In this document: positions 51,906 through 64,000 of the stretch, one piece after another
Layout of the letters: every line of letters begins with the position of its first letter
Numbering within the stretch: position 1 is the stretch's first letter
Source of the DNA: Luidia sarsii
Taxonomy: Eukaryota; Echinodermata; Asteroidea; Paxillosida; Luidiidae
Assembly: GCA_949987565.1 (NCBI GenBank)
Contig: OX465121.1
Span: forward strand, 1,753,117 to 1,817,116
Direction: 5' to 3'
DNA length: 64,000 bases
The notes under the pieces: generated by a model
The model's input: only the letters and a program-made list of their open reading frames with translations
Database searches by the model: none
Told to the model about the DNA's origin: nothing
Position numbers and translations under genes: made by a program

Positions 51906-52495
51906 TCTTTGAATTAAAAAAAAGTGTAACGTAATTGACCATCATTGAACAAAGTATTATTGTGGAAATCATTCTATGTGGCATATCAGAGATCAATGTG
52001 TGTGTTTGCCTTTCTCACATTTAGTGTGTAATTGTTAAATGAAACTTCTTATAAGTTGATATTGTATTTTGTTTTTGTTTATGTGCATGTATTCTGTGAT
52101 GATTATACAACTATTTTTATGCACATAAGAATTAGTTTTGTAAGCGTGATAAAAAAAAGAATAGAAAATATATGTATATTTGCATTAGTTTCAAAATATC
52201 CCGAGTTTGAGTTAGAATACCGGTAACAGATTTTACACAAAATTAGATTACAGTTATAAATACTTTCAGAGCACATAACTTGAAAATTTTCAACTTGCCT
52301 GACTTTTCTACATACATTTTTCAATTATTTCAATTTCATTTCAATTATGCGTTATATTTACTATAACGATGAAGTAAAAAATCTGTCCGTAAAACCGAGA
52401 TATATAACAGGACCGACATATGAAGCTTAACCACCGTCGTTGAGCCTTTTGGTACCTCGTAAATTGTGTGGGCACGTGTTTTGTTAACCAGCGTA

Positions 52496-52632
52496 GGTTA
52501 GGATTAGGGCGCTACGGTTAGGGTTATGGTTACGGTTAGAGTTACAGTTCGGGTTTGGTTAGCGTTACTGATATAGTTAGGATTAGGATTAGGGTTGTTA
52601 GGGTTAGGATTAGGATAAGGGTTAGTGTTGTT
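52496..52632 (+). repeat. Degenerate TTAGGG (telomere-like) array
   Basis: More than ten TTAGGG, TTAGGATTAGGG and TTACGG-type words in one orientation. It is consistent with an interstitial telomere-type array in an animal with TTAGGG telomeres, now decayed. Followed by (GAAT)n at 52660-52682. Confidence 0.75.
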
Positions 52633-52966
52633 TCGTGCTTGTGCCTGTAACTTCCTGAGAAATGAATGAATGAATGAATGAATGGGGGAGGCCTCAGCAA
52701 AACCTGGCTTCGCGCATGCGCACTTATAGCTTAGCTACGGTGGTTAAGTGTCATACGCCAAAAACAAGTATCAAGCTCAATTCATTCTTCACATTCATAT
52801 GAATTGTCGCTAAATCTGATTCAACGGACCACTGTATACCCTATTTAGATTTATCGAGGTAGGACAAAAGTGGCTATGCTCCCTGTCGTGTATGTGGGGC
52901 TGTTTGTAGATGTGATAATAGGAGGTTCAACGTTATGATTGTTTAGGTTCGTGCTGTAATCGTATC

Positions 52967-53924
52967 CATAGTCTTGGGCCAAGACGTCAGTAATCGATAG
53001 TGGATTGAGAGCAAAGAACTATGTAGTTATAGCGCGCTTGCAAGAAAGCCTACTCTTGCCAGATCACACGCATCCCGGTGAAGCAAAGTCGCACACATTC
53101 TCTCCATTTCGTGGTCACATCACATCGAAAGTTATCAAATTCTGTTCACGCATCCCAAGTTGTAACTTTTTTATTGTTTGTGACTCTCGCTTCATTTCCG
53201 GAGCACCGAAAGCACACATTGGTAAGATCGAAAATCAGAAATGTTCACAGATTTACATGAAACTTATACAGTTTGAATATGGTTATAATGGAAACCTCTC
53301 ACTGAAATATTTCTGCCTAAAATGTTGTATTTTGGGATAAATGAGTAAAAGAAATAGTTTACGTCTCACCGAGATCTAAACTATTTTTCGGAACTACGTC
53401 GTTGAATGCTGCATTTACGCGAAACAAATGAAGCGGTTTTCACGATTTTCTCGAGACTCGGTTGGCGGATTGAGCTGAAATTTTCACAGGTGTGCTATTT
53501 CATGCATATGTTGGATCAGACAACGTATGGGTGCTATTCTTTGACCTCGACCTATGTTGTAGGGGTTTAAGGCCGCCGCACACGAGAGCTATCTGCTGAG
53601 CAAAAATTCTCTCGAGGTCGTTAGCTCAGCACGTAGCTCTCGTGTGCGCTGAACATTTAGTGAGATTTCTGCCTCAAGAGGCCGTGAGACCAATATCTAT
53701 CCTGTTTGATATTTTTCGCCTCTCGTGGATGAAAACTCATCGTGTACGGCGACTTGAGCTACATGCTGAGCCAAAAAACATAGCAACTGGCCAATGAAAG
53801 CGCACGCCCTATTCACGTGGTTGCCAAAATCAAACAGGATAGGGCCCGCTATTACAAATTGTTCGAGAACGCGCTCTCAATCCACCATCCGGATCACTGA
53901 CGTCTTGGCCCAAGACTATCGTAA
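52967..53924. mobile_element. Inverted-repeat element with CTTGGGCCAAG termini
   Basis: Left ATAGTCTTGGGCCAAGACGT and its complement at the right (ACGTCTTGGCCCAAGACTAT), with pairing continuing over GGATTGAGAGC for about 45 bases. Length about 958 bp. An internal hairpin at 53575-53652 pairs GCACACGAGAGCTA with TAGCTCTCGTGTGCG. No clear target duplication. The 111-residue frame at 53005 is unsupported. Confidence 0.65.
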
Positions 53925-54795
53925 CCACGGCGTGAACTTTGTATTTTACAAGAAGAATATTATTCGGCAGTATTCCCGCTATTGCATTGGGCATTCGCGC
54001 GAGCTACAGACGGTTTATGTTTTCATTTTCGTGGATAGTTGCCACGGCAAATTTTTGGTAAGGTCATGCATGATCTATCACGGTAACTTTTCCTTGATAC
54101 TTATACACGCAACCCAACATGCCAAAAACACGAAGTAAAGTACTGGTACTCGCATAAAACGCACACGACCTAAGGTACAACATGGCGTCTATCATGGATT
54201 CCCCTGCATGAAAACTATGAGACGGCCCACCTCACACATTTGACGAGTCACCTCAGGTATTTGTCTTCAAAACTTGCCATCTCAGGGGTCAAAATCATGC
54301 TTGAAAAAAATCACAAAAACAATTGCACATTGGCAAGTGCAAATGGCTGTATATGATGTGATTTGATGTTTTTTCTTGCACGTTACTGAATGTTTCTACA
54401 TTGGCATGCGCATAATAATCACAGTGCTTGAGACTGATTCCCTTCCAATCTAATGACCCATGGAACCTCAACATAGCACGTCCACAATAATTTTATACCA
54501 AAACTCATTTACTAAGCAAATCATCGGTTGCCACCTCAGACTCACAGAATACCAGGGAAACCCTGGCGTGTATAATAATCAAAATGACGTGTAATTAGGA
54601 GGAGTCATTTTACATCTTGTGCGAACTCATGGAAGTGACGCAAAGCTATGCGTAATGTTTGTCAAAGGGTACCTATATTTGGATAATCCCGTAGCTGAGG
54701 CATTCACTCATCTGATCCATCGGTTACCTTGATCTTCTGAAACTTCATGATGGCGTGGACGTAAGTTTGAACACAAGTGGTAATACACTAAATTT
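53925..54795. other. Unassigned stretch
   Basis: No gene, repeat end or domain recognised. Confidence 0.4.
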
Positions 54796-55150
54796 GTGCT
54801 AGGTGATTTTCTCAGTAATGATCACATTGACAAAGAGTTCTGTAAACGAGGTTGTTTGCGCTATAATAATGCAGCGCTTGTGGAACTAGCTTTTTCCGCC
54901 GGGTCTCATGCAAGTAGTGTTAACGGGAGGAAAGAGGGCCCTCCTACCATGGTAGCATCATGTAGGCTAATTCTGAATTTTGAATTAAGAACAAAAGCCT
55001 TAGTGAAATAGGTTGAGGGTTTCAAATTGGGCATCATCACAGCGGGTACATTGCATGGGAAGTGAGAGGAGGAGACTGAAGACGAACAGACCATATATAG
55101 TGTTCGAAACGTCGAGTTTCTCCGGTTCTTTTCATAACCCCACATACTCA
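54796..55150 (+). mobile_element. Possible 3' end of a third Penelope-like family
   Basis: At 55078-55115 GAAGACGAACA, a short spacer, TGTTC and GAAACGTCGAG form the stem-plus-GAAACGTC arrangement seen at the 3' ends of PLE-A and PLE-B. The preceding 71-residue frame ending at 55011 would then be the protein C-terminus, but it has no clear GIY-YIG residues. Tentative. Confidence 0.35.
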
Positions 55151-55189
55151 CAAAAGAGAGAATTGTACATGGTGTCACCGCAAACCTAT

Positions 55190-56059
55190 TAGCCTACTCC
55201 TGCTATCCTCACCATGAAAACCTTGAAATCTCATTTTGAGCATTATTGCATCAATTCAGCAGCATATTGGTATTGATATTACTGTACTTTAATGGTATGC
55301 TTTTTTGAGCAAATTAATTAACATCCAACCATAAATTAACCATTGCAGGCAGTCACATACATGTAGTGGACCATTATGCTTGATACCCATCTCTCGTTTG
55401 AGAGCAGTGATATCGATAGCACTTTTTTAGACACAGCTGTAATTTTGACCGTGGAACAACACCTTTTCGCAGTGTTATATAACAAAACTTAGATGCTTAT
55501 CTGTTATATGCATTTTGCCCCGCGTTATCGATTCTGTTGTATGATATTGGGGTTTTGTTCCGTTGCAGAACTTGCTCTGTATATATCCATTGGTCTGCAA
55601 ACTATTGTAAGAATGAAATGGACTCCGGATGTGTATACATGTATGCGTATTTACAGGGACCATACTGCATTTAAATCGCTTCCCGGACTATCGATACCAC
55701 TGGCTGAAAGCGAAACCTCTCTGCAACCAAATAACCCCATGGTCTATAAGGCAGGACAGCGAACAAAAGGAGTTACCCGCTCCGTATAGATGAGACAGCT
55801 ACCGTGAAGGCAGAGTGTATTCATTGGCTGAGAACCTTGTGCAGGTATGCCCTTACACAGTTTTATCAACCTGTTCTTTGGCGTTTAGCTTACATTAGTC
55901 CAAACCTGGTTCTCTATACAATAGTTTCACTTTCACGAAACGAAATTAGACGGATGGTGTTTATCTATCCACAGATTTGTCAAATTTTCGGTTGGTGATG
56001 TAATGTCAGAACTGTGAAGGTCTCAATTTCGAATAATTACTAAGTAGACAAGGTCAAGT
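55190..56059. other. Unassigned stretch
   Basis: Short frames only, no recognised domain. Confidence 0.4.
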
Positions 56060-56830
56060 TTTTTTATTTGGAAACTGCAAATTCAAGCTTGATTTTGATC
56101 AAGATTATTTCACACCTTTGAGGCCACACTGCCAAGCCAAGCTGGTGATGAACTAAGATCATGGCCATCCAAAACCCCTCTCTTTGTACTTGATAGTGGT
56201 GCTGGAAGAGCTGGCCCGCGTTTCCAGTCGCCGGAATCCTCAAAAACGCTCCCGATGCTGCAACAGACTTATGGTCGACCCTGCTCATCGCACGGCCTGA
56301 GCAGTCGTACAGCACTTGCGGTGGCCGTCACTCGTGTCCGTGAGGACTGAACCGGATTTCACCCAAACCACCTTCATCATCTTTCATCTTATTTTATTCC
56401 AAAGGGCAAAATCGCCAAAACTGCCACAATACCGTACCATCCTTGTCAGAGACCAAGTGGTGATAACGGAGACATTCCATGGCAATCAAGTCATTGGGAC
56501 ATGTATCGGATGGCTCACTGGTCGGTTTAACCAACGCATACCCCACCGAACTTGAAAGACCCTCGTGCCAATTACATTACCTATTATGTTTTCTTGGAGA
56601 CGAAGGGCAAGCGATGGCTTTGTTACTTTACAACAGTTTCATTGCCGAAATTTGACCCAGTTGCCCGAAATGACAACACTTTACGGACCCATGACCACAA
56701 TAAAGGAAACAAAGCTACAATTGTGTGCGTAAACGAGGAACGTTTGACTGAGCAGTGCGTCGTTGGAAGCACTCAACAAGCAGGACCATGCTCACGAAAA
56801 CCGACAGAGATTGCTGCAGTGGCTTGAGGG
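56060..56830 (+). pseudogene. Unidentified coding-like remnant
   Basis: Codon-like, GC-balanced sequence in an AT-rich setting, open in shifting frames. The last part is clear: DPRANYITYYVFLETKGKRW, then VNEERLTEQCVVGSTQQAGP, CSRKPTEI. I do not recognise the family. It has no visible start or splice structure and appears frameshifted near 56345 and 56550. It could be a transposon protein or a host pseudogene. Confidence 0.3.
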
Positions 56831-58439
56831 ATTTGATAGTGGATCGGATTGGTCAGCAGATAATACGGCTTCATGAGTCAACGAATTAAGGCTTTTGAGC
56901 AGAAGCAGAACACAAACGACCATGGAGTCATGCACTGCGATTGGAATTAATTATTGGATTACAGTGATAGAGGTTCAAAGTTAGGATACGAACGGTGGCA
57001 TGTAAATAAAGATAGGCTCATGCACAGTCTCGGTATTTTGCCACATGTACATGTATGTGGAAGAAGTATCGATCCGAGATGATTTATCAACACTAACCCT
57101 TGGTATGTCATCGGTCACTATAGTTAGCGTCATTTCGATTTTTGGTTTTAACGTTATTTTACCCGAATTCGTGTATTTTCTGTATTGTGTATCATTCGTA
57201 ATAATTATGCTTATTATACACTGTATATTGGCCTAACCGTACACAAATGGGTCCCTATGGACATGCAACAGTCCATAGGCACTGAGAAAGGTGTTCGGTA
57301 ATACTGGAAAACCCATCGTTCAATTATTGGCTGAACAATCTCTGATTCTTGGGCGTCACTTTTAACCTATAATCTTACTTTTCAAACTCGTCGTATATTG
57401 TATACCTTCGTGCCTCCTTCAACTTACAGAGCTGGACATTTCATAACGGGATACTGCTTCCCCAAAAAATATTGGAGTGAGATAAAAGATACGGAGAATG
57501 TATGTAGGATGAATAACTTTGGACTATTATATTAATATAGGAACCGTTAAAGATTAATATTCCCCCAATGGAAACATTTAAAAGCCATACCAAAAAAATG
57601 TAGCTGCACGTACTATGATGGATAAACCCGGTTTTTCTCTTTTCACTTACTAATGAAAGTTTGTTTCACTCAAAATGTCTAAAAAGTATGGGGCTTGCAA
57701 TTAGGGAGGATCAAGGAGCATGCTTTCAGTCGAAAAAGTTGAAACTTTTAACGATCTTCCGTAAGCCTATACAGACCCAAGACTATGAATTTACATATTT
57801 TACCACACCCATCTCACATTATTTTCCCACTAACTTTACCTGTCCACTTTCTGCTGTTGCTGCCGTTTATTGTCGGGTTTTGCAATGTCTTACAGGCTGA
57901 ATTCCTATCTAGGGAAAATATTCAAAAGATTTCCTTAATTTGTATTTGTATCATGGCTCTAAAATTGCTCTCTTCATTTAAATAACACTAAAACTGCTCT
58001 CTTCCTAACTCTCATGACTGTTTTTGTTTACTGTGCGAAAGCCTCTCCGCCAGGAGCAAGAGAACAGCGCCCCCTCTAGTTCGCCTTTGTCCAATAAACA
58101 ACTCAGCTGATCGTTGAATATAGGCCTAATTATATTCCGTGTTATGAATCCATTCCAGAAAGAACACCCCCACACACTAGCACCACAAAGCTACATATCC
58201 TATCACTTCCTTCAGACCCGGCCTACCCCCTGCCAAGCCACTAGGAAAGCGATCATTAAACCAGTCATCCTCAAGCTCATCTCTCAGCTAGTTGTGGTTG
58301 CGACCGTTGTTCATTTACATTTATCAATAAAAGGGATTTTATAAAAAAAAAAATAATAACAATAATGTGACACCCGCGTCCATTGTATTTTTGAATAATT
58401 GCAAATCAGAAGAATATTAATGTATACTATTACTGACCC
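56831..58439. other. Unassigned stretch before the large minisatellite
   Basis: AT-rich with short frames and TAGGCCTAA words. No gene supported. Confidence 0.4.
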
Positions 58440-61400
58440 AGCCTATTAATATAGGCTAGGTTTGTTCGCCTTTGGCTATTAATATAGGCTATTAATATAG
58501 GCTATTAATATAGGCTATTAATATATGCTAGGTTTGTTCGCCTTTGGCTATTAATATAGGCTATTAATATAGGCTATTAATATATGCTAGGTTTGTTCGC
58601 CTTTGGCTATTAATATAGGCTATTAATATAGGCTAGGTTTGTTCGCCTTTGGCTATTAATATAGGCTATTAATATAGGCTATTAATATAGGCTATTAATA
58701 TAGGCTATTAATATATGCTAGGTTTGTTCGCCTTTGGCTATTAATATAGGCTATTAATATAGGCTAGGTTTGTTCGCCTTTGGCTATTAATATATGCTAG
58801 GTTTGTTCGCCTTTGGCTATTAATATAGGCTATTAATATATGCTAGGTTTGTTCGCCTTTGGCTATTAATATAGGCTATTAATATAGGCTAGGTTTGTTC
58901 GCCTTTGGCTATTAATATAGGCTAGGTTTGTTCGCCTTTGGCTATTAATATAGGCTATTAATATAGGCTAGGTTTGTTCGCCTTTGGCTATTAATATAGG
59001 CTATTAATATATGCTAGGTTTGTTCGCCTTTGGCTATTAATATAATAGGCTAGGTTTGTTCGCCTTTGGCTATTAATATAGGCTATTAATATAGGCTAGG
59101 TTTGTTCGCCTTTGGCTATTAATATAGGCTAGGTTTGTTCGCCTTTGGCTATTAATATAGGCTAGGTTTGTTCACCTTTGGCTATTAATATAGGCTATTA
59201 ATATAGGCTAGGTTTGTTCGCCTTTGGCTATTAATATAGGCTAGGTTTGTTCGCCTTTGGCTATTAATATAGGCTATTAATATAGGCTAGGTTTGTTCGC
59301 CTTTGGCTATTAATATAGGCTATTAATATAGGCTAGGTTTGTTCGCCTTTGGCTATTAATATAGGCTATTAATATAGGCTATTAATATAGGCTATTAATA
59401 TATGCTAGGTTTGTTCGCCTTTGGCTATAAATATAGGCTATTAATATAGGCTAGGTTTGTTCGCCTTTGGCTATTAATATAGGCTAGGTTTGTTCGCCTT
59501 TGGCTATTAATATAGGCTATTAATATAGGCTAGGTTTGTTCGCCTTTGGCTATTAATATAGGCTATTAATATAGGCTAGGTTTGTTCGCCTTTGGCTATT
59601 AATATAGGCTATTAATAATAATATAGGCTAGGTTTGTTCGCCTTTGGCTATTAATATAGGCTATTAATATAGGCTATTAATATAGGCTATTAATATAGGC
59701 TATTAATATATGCTAGGTTTGTTCGCCTTTGGCTATTAATATAGGCTATTAATATAGGCTAGGTTTGTTCGCCTTTGGCTATTAATATAGGCTAGGTTTG
59801 TTCGCCTTTGGCTATTAATATAGGCTATTAATATAGGCTAGGTTTGTTCGCCTTTGGCTATTAATATAGGCTAGGTTTGTTCGCCTTTGGCTATTAATAT
59901 AGGCTATTAATATAGGCTATTAATATAGGCTATTAATATAGGCTATTAATATAGGCTATTAATATAGGCTATTAATATATGCTAGGTTTGTTCGCCTTTG
60001 GCTATAAATATAGGCTATTAATATAGGCTAGGTTTGTTCGCCTTTGGCTATTAATATAGGCTAGGTTTGTTCGCCTTTGGCTATTAATATAGGCTATTAA
60101 TATAGGCTAGGTTTGTTCGCCTTTGGCTATTAATATAGGCTATTAATATAGGCTAGGTTTGTTCGCCTTTGGCTATTAATATAGGCTATTAATAATAATA
60201 TAGGCTAGGTTTGTTCGCCTTTGGCTATTAATATAGGCTATTAATATAGGCTATTAATATAGGCTATTAATATAGGCTATTAATATATGCTAGGTTTGTT
60301 CGCCTTTGGCTATTAATATAGGCTATTAATATAGGCTAGGTTTGTTCGCCTTTGGCTATTAATATAGGCTATTAATATAGGCTAGGTTTGTTCGCCTTTG
60401 GCTATTAATATATGCTAGGTTTGTTCGCCTTTGGCTATTAATATAGGCTATTAATATATGCTAGGTTTGTTCGCCTTTGGCTATTAATATAGGCTATTAA
60501 TATAGGCTAGGTTTGTTCGCCTTTGGCTATTAATATAGGCTAGGTTTGTTCGCCTTTGGCTATTAATATAGGCTATTAATATAGGCTAGGTTTGTTCGCC
60601 TTTGGCTATTAATATAGGCTATTAATATAGGCTAGGTTTGTTCGCCTTTGGCTATTAATATAGGCTATTAATATAGGCTAGGTTTGTTCGCCTTTGGCTA
60701 TTAATATAGGCTAGGTTTGTTCGCCTTTGGCTATTAATATAGGCTAGGTTTGTTCACCTTTGGCTATTAATATAGGCTATTAATATAGGCTAGGTTTGTT
60801 CGCCTTTGGCTATTAATATAGGCTAGGTTTGTTCGCCTTTGGCTATTAATATAGGCTATTAATATAGGCTAGGTTTGTTCGCCTTTGGCTATTAATATAG
60901 GCTATTAATATAGGCTAGGTTTGTTCGCCTTTGGCTATTAATATAGGCTATTAATATAGGCTATTAATATAGGCTATTAATATAGGCTATTAATATATGC
61001 TAGGTTTGTTCGCCTTTGGCTATAAATATAGGCTATTAATATAGGCTAGGTTTGTTCGCCTTTGGCTATTAATATAGGCTAGGTTTGTTCGCCTTTGGCT
61101 ATTAATATAGGCTATTAATATAGGCTAGGTTTGTTCGCCTTTGGCTATTAATATAGGCTATTAATATAGGCTAGGTTTGTTCGCCTTTGGCTATTAATAT
61201 AGGCTATTAATATAGGCTAGGTTTGTTCGCCTTTGGCTATTAATATAGGCTAGGTTTGTTCGCCTTTGGCTATTAATATAGGCTATTAATATAGGCTAGG
61301 TTTGTTCGCCTTTGGCTATTAATATAGGCTATTAATATATGCTAGGTTTGTTCGCCTTTGGCTATTAATATAGGCTATTAATATAGGCTAGGTTTGTTCG

Positions 61401-62035
61401 CCTTTGGCTATTAATATAGGCTAGGTTTGTTCGCCTTTGGCTATTAATATAGGCTAGGTTTGTTCACCTTTGGCTATTAATATAGGCTATTAATATAGGC
61501 TAGGTTTGTTCGCCTTTGGCTATTAATATAGGCTAGGTTTGTTCGCCTTTGGCTATTAATATAGGCTATTAATATAGGCTAGGTTTGTTCGCCTTTGGCT
61601 ATTAATATAGGCTATTAATATAGGCTAGGTTTGTTCGCCTTTGGCTATTAATATAGGCTATTAATATAGGCTATTAATATAGGCTATTAATATAGGCTAT
61701 TAATATATGCTAGGTTTGTTCGCCTTTGGCTATAAATATAGGCTATTAATATAGGCTAGGTTTGTTCGCCTTTGGCTATTAATATAGGCTAGGTTTGTTC
61801 GCCTTTGGCTATTAATATAGGCTATTAATATAGGCTAGGTTTGTTCGCCTTTGGCTATTAATATAGGCTATTAATATAGGCTAGGTTTGTTCGCCTTTGG
61901 CTATTAATATAGGCTATTAATAATAATATAGGCTAGGTTTGTTCGCCTTTGGCTATTAATATAGGCTATTAATATAGGCTATTAATATAGGCTAGGTTTG
62001 TTCGCCTTTGGCTATTAATAATATAGGCTAGGTTT
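58440..62035. repeat. 3.6-kb composite minisatellite of 13- and 20-bp modules
   Basis: Two modules, GGCTATTAATATA (13) and GGCTAGGTTTGTTCGCCTTT (20), alternate in irregular order with one to eight 13-base modules per 20-base module. Rare variants (TTCACC at 59171, 60753, 61463; TATAAATA at 59426, 60003, 61021, 61731; ATTAATAATAATA) act as markers. Two of them repeat at exactly 710 bases (60753 to 61463; 61021 to 61731), which shows a large higher-order duplication. TATTAATA is palindromic. No coding. Confidence 0.95.
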
Positions 62036-63262
62036 GCATGTTGTGCATGCCCAGCACACACGTCATTGAAAGTATCACTATCGGTGAAGGAATTATGGCG
62101 TGATTAGGAAATTGGTTTCCGTTATTCCGCCAATAAACTAAACCACGACTGGTCTAATTATAACGAGGAAGCTGTTTTCTGTATATAATTTACGAAGACT
62201 AAAATAATATGCCCTTTACGAAATGAAGGCACAGGCTCGGGCTTAGCCTTCGGTCACATTTCTCTTACCTGTTATAATGTCAAACTCAAAGGCATCTAGA
62301 AACAAGCGTTTGAGCCCCAGCTTCTAATTGACGAGTACTCTTCACTTATGAAGCCAGCAAACCTGCAAATTCGGCGATAAACGAAAACCTGTATGTTCAG
62401 GTTTTGCTAGACGGACTCGAAGCCTGTGCCCGAGCCTGATCCATGTATTTGTGACAAGCGTAAAATGCAGTGTTACTGTTAATTTAAACTTCGAATTTCT
62501 AGTCCCAAATTTATTTTGATTGCGTAATAATTGCGTAATAAGACGCGGTCTTTTCGGTATTTTCGCGGGTTTGTCATTATCCTGTTAGACGGAGACCCAA
62601 CACGGTGTATTCTGGTCTTCTCCCTCGGGTAATGACAATTTGTATTTATCCTTAAGAACTTACTTGTAGATGATGCAGCTTGATTTAGACATCCTGTCAA
62701 TGTTTAATATTTATCTATTTAAAGATAAGCAAAGGTCGTCGCTGCATTTTGTAAATATTTGATAATGAGTAAACTGGCTCAGAGACTACATTTTGCCTTC
62801 GGGACAAAATGCATATAAACGTCAATCTCAATGCTGTGTTACTCAATACAGTCTTGACGGGATTTAAAGTAATCTCAAGCAATCGTTATAATTAATCTGT
62901 AAATACTTTCAGAGAATTGTTTGTTGTTTTGTAAATGTTTCGCTAATGTTTAGTAAAATAGTAAATACATGATTATCCTGTTAGACGGAGACCCAACAAG
63001 GTGTATTTTGGTCTTCTCCCTCAGGTCCAATAAACAGCGATCTTCAAAGTGAAGTCTAACAATAACTTCTTGCCAGATCCTCAATCCTTTCATTTCTGAT
63101 GGTCACATATTCATAAAATTTCGCAATAAAAATTAATTAGAAGGAATACTGGCGATTCACAAAAGTGCGCCCTCATAGTTTGCAACTGCGTGTTAATTGG
63201 CCAATCACAATGCGCGGAATCTGTCGACCCCATTGATCTCCATAATAAAGAACGTTCGTTTC
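62036..63262. other. Unassigned stretch with a 60-bp direct repeat
   Basis: CCTGTTAGACGGAGACCCAA and following TGGTCTTCTCCCTC.GGT recur at 62580-62632 and 62979-63027, about 399 bases apart, with few mismatches. These could be ends of a small element. No gene recognised. Confidence 0.5.
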
Positions 63263-63390
63263 TTAGGCCGTGTCCGAAACGGGCTTCCAGAGCTACGGGT
63301 TTGGCTATTGTCTTCGCATCTCCGTGTTGTTCCAACAGGGGGAAGATCTATACCTATAGCTCAGACGCCCGTTTCGGGACACGGCCTCAC
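63263..63390. repeat. Short inverted-repeat element, GGCCGTGTCCGAAACGGGC ends
   Basis: TAGGCCGTGTCCGAAACGGG (63264) faces CCCGTTTCGGGACACGGCCT (63370). Inside, AGAGCTACGGG.TTGGCTAT pairs weakly with ATAGCTCAGACG. About 125 bp with no coding potential. GTCGACCCCATTGAT words flank at 63224 and 63462. Confidence 0.6.
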
Positions 63391-63714
63391 CCTCCTGACA
63401 AAACGCACGCGCGTATTTGACGCGGTGTCCTATCCCGTCTTTATTATAATTATGGGGATCAATGGTCGACCCCATTGATATCCAATCGGCCTATGGAGAT
63501 CCCAGTCTATGGTCGACCCATAGAGCTCTGGTAGTGGCCTATAGATCTAGATCAAGTATTGCGTGTCGCCCGAAGGTTGGATGTTCGAACCTTATACTAG
63601 TACAGTAGGACAGTAGGACAGGTTGACGATGACATAGATCCACATGGCTAAAGACACGTATGACCTATAGCAGCAGGGGGGGTGAATGCAATCAACAATT
63701 TGGCCAAAAACGCC

Positions 63715-63900
63715 TCCCCCGGCCTCTCCGCGGCCCCCAGCACCCCCCCTGGGGCACACCCCCACCACCCCGCCCAGCACCTCCTCCGCGGCCCCCAGCA
63801 CCCCCCCTGGGGCACACCCCCACCACCCCGCCCAGCACCTCCTCCGCGGCCCCCAGCACCCTCCCCCTGGGGCACCCCCACCACCCCACCAATCGCGCCC
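63715..63900. repeat. 58-bp GC-rich minisatellite, about three units
   Basis: CGCGGCCCCCAGCACCCCCC and CCCAGCACCTCCTC recur at 63730, 63787 and 63845. All long frames here are composition artefacts. Confidence 0.85.
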
Positions 63901-64000
63901 TCCACAACCCCAAGCACCCCCCCCCCACGGCACCACACACCACACCCTCCACCATGCCCAGCGCAGCCCCCAAGGCTAGTTTCAAGATTCCCGCACAGAA

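Noticed and set aside
58440..62035. CRISPR-like array
   Set aside because: Regularly repeated modules but no unique spacers, tandem and shuffled; animal context; a minisatellite.
63592..63985. 97-117-residue Gly- or Pro-rich frames
   Set aside because: Composition artefacts of the 58-bp GC-rich repeat and C-rich flank.

Overview
This is animal nuclear DNA. It has spliced coding exons with canonical GT/AG borders and very long introns, dense DNA transposons and Penelope-like retroelements, several kilobase-scale minisatellites, degenerate TTAGGG runs, and no bacterial operon structure. The many TACATGTA and TAGGCCTA words and the mix of mobile elements suggest a marine invertebrate, perhaps an echinoderm or another deuterostome. 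That placement is a weak inference.

The only host gene I can reconstruct lies on the + strand from about 17260 to 49975, with a 3' UTR to about 51.4 kb. Ten exons join with fully consistent splice phases into a protein of about 338 residues. It opens with two CHHC zinc fingers of identical spacing (C-x5-H-x9-H-x3-C), the signature of the GTSF1/Asterix family of piRNA-pathway cofactors. A short ENWDL motif with the protein's only tryptophan follows, and then an unusually long tail with an acidic stretch and RG/RA motifs. Most of the 32 kb is intron, and the introns are filled with transposons.

1-17 kb, upstream of the gene: a possible orphan exon (162-253); a decayed piggyBac transposase (1378-2830); repeated copies of two unnamed interspersed families, here called R1 and R2; a 5'-truncated Penelope-like element (PLE) with target-site duplication (4656-5315); a LINE fragment (about 10.0-10.5 kb); a 211-bp foldback element (11587-11797); and a hAT-like element with 8-bp duplication (12650-14060).

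17-50 kb, introns: a head-to-head PLE (17430-18363); a hAT-like element (19518-20747); a THAP-bearing, TTAA-flanked Kolobok-like element (23491-24440) and a second copy broken by a hAT-like insertion (46199-48262); a piggyBac-like TTAA element (25088-27012); a compound PLE with inversion, 570-bp tandem duplication and a nested second PLE (27713-31337); tRNA-like SINEs; a TTAA family with a 63-bp miniature member; a 24-bp minisatellite (35640-36655); an antisense transposon-like gene remnant (37582-39273); and a 27-bp minisatellite (42640-45920).

50-64 kb, downstream: the 3' UTR, a telomere-like TTAGGG stretch, inverted-repeat elements, unidentified coding-like remnants, a 3.6-kb minisatellite of 13- and 20-bp modules (58440-62035), and a GC-rich minisatellite.
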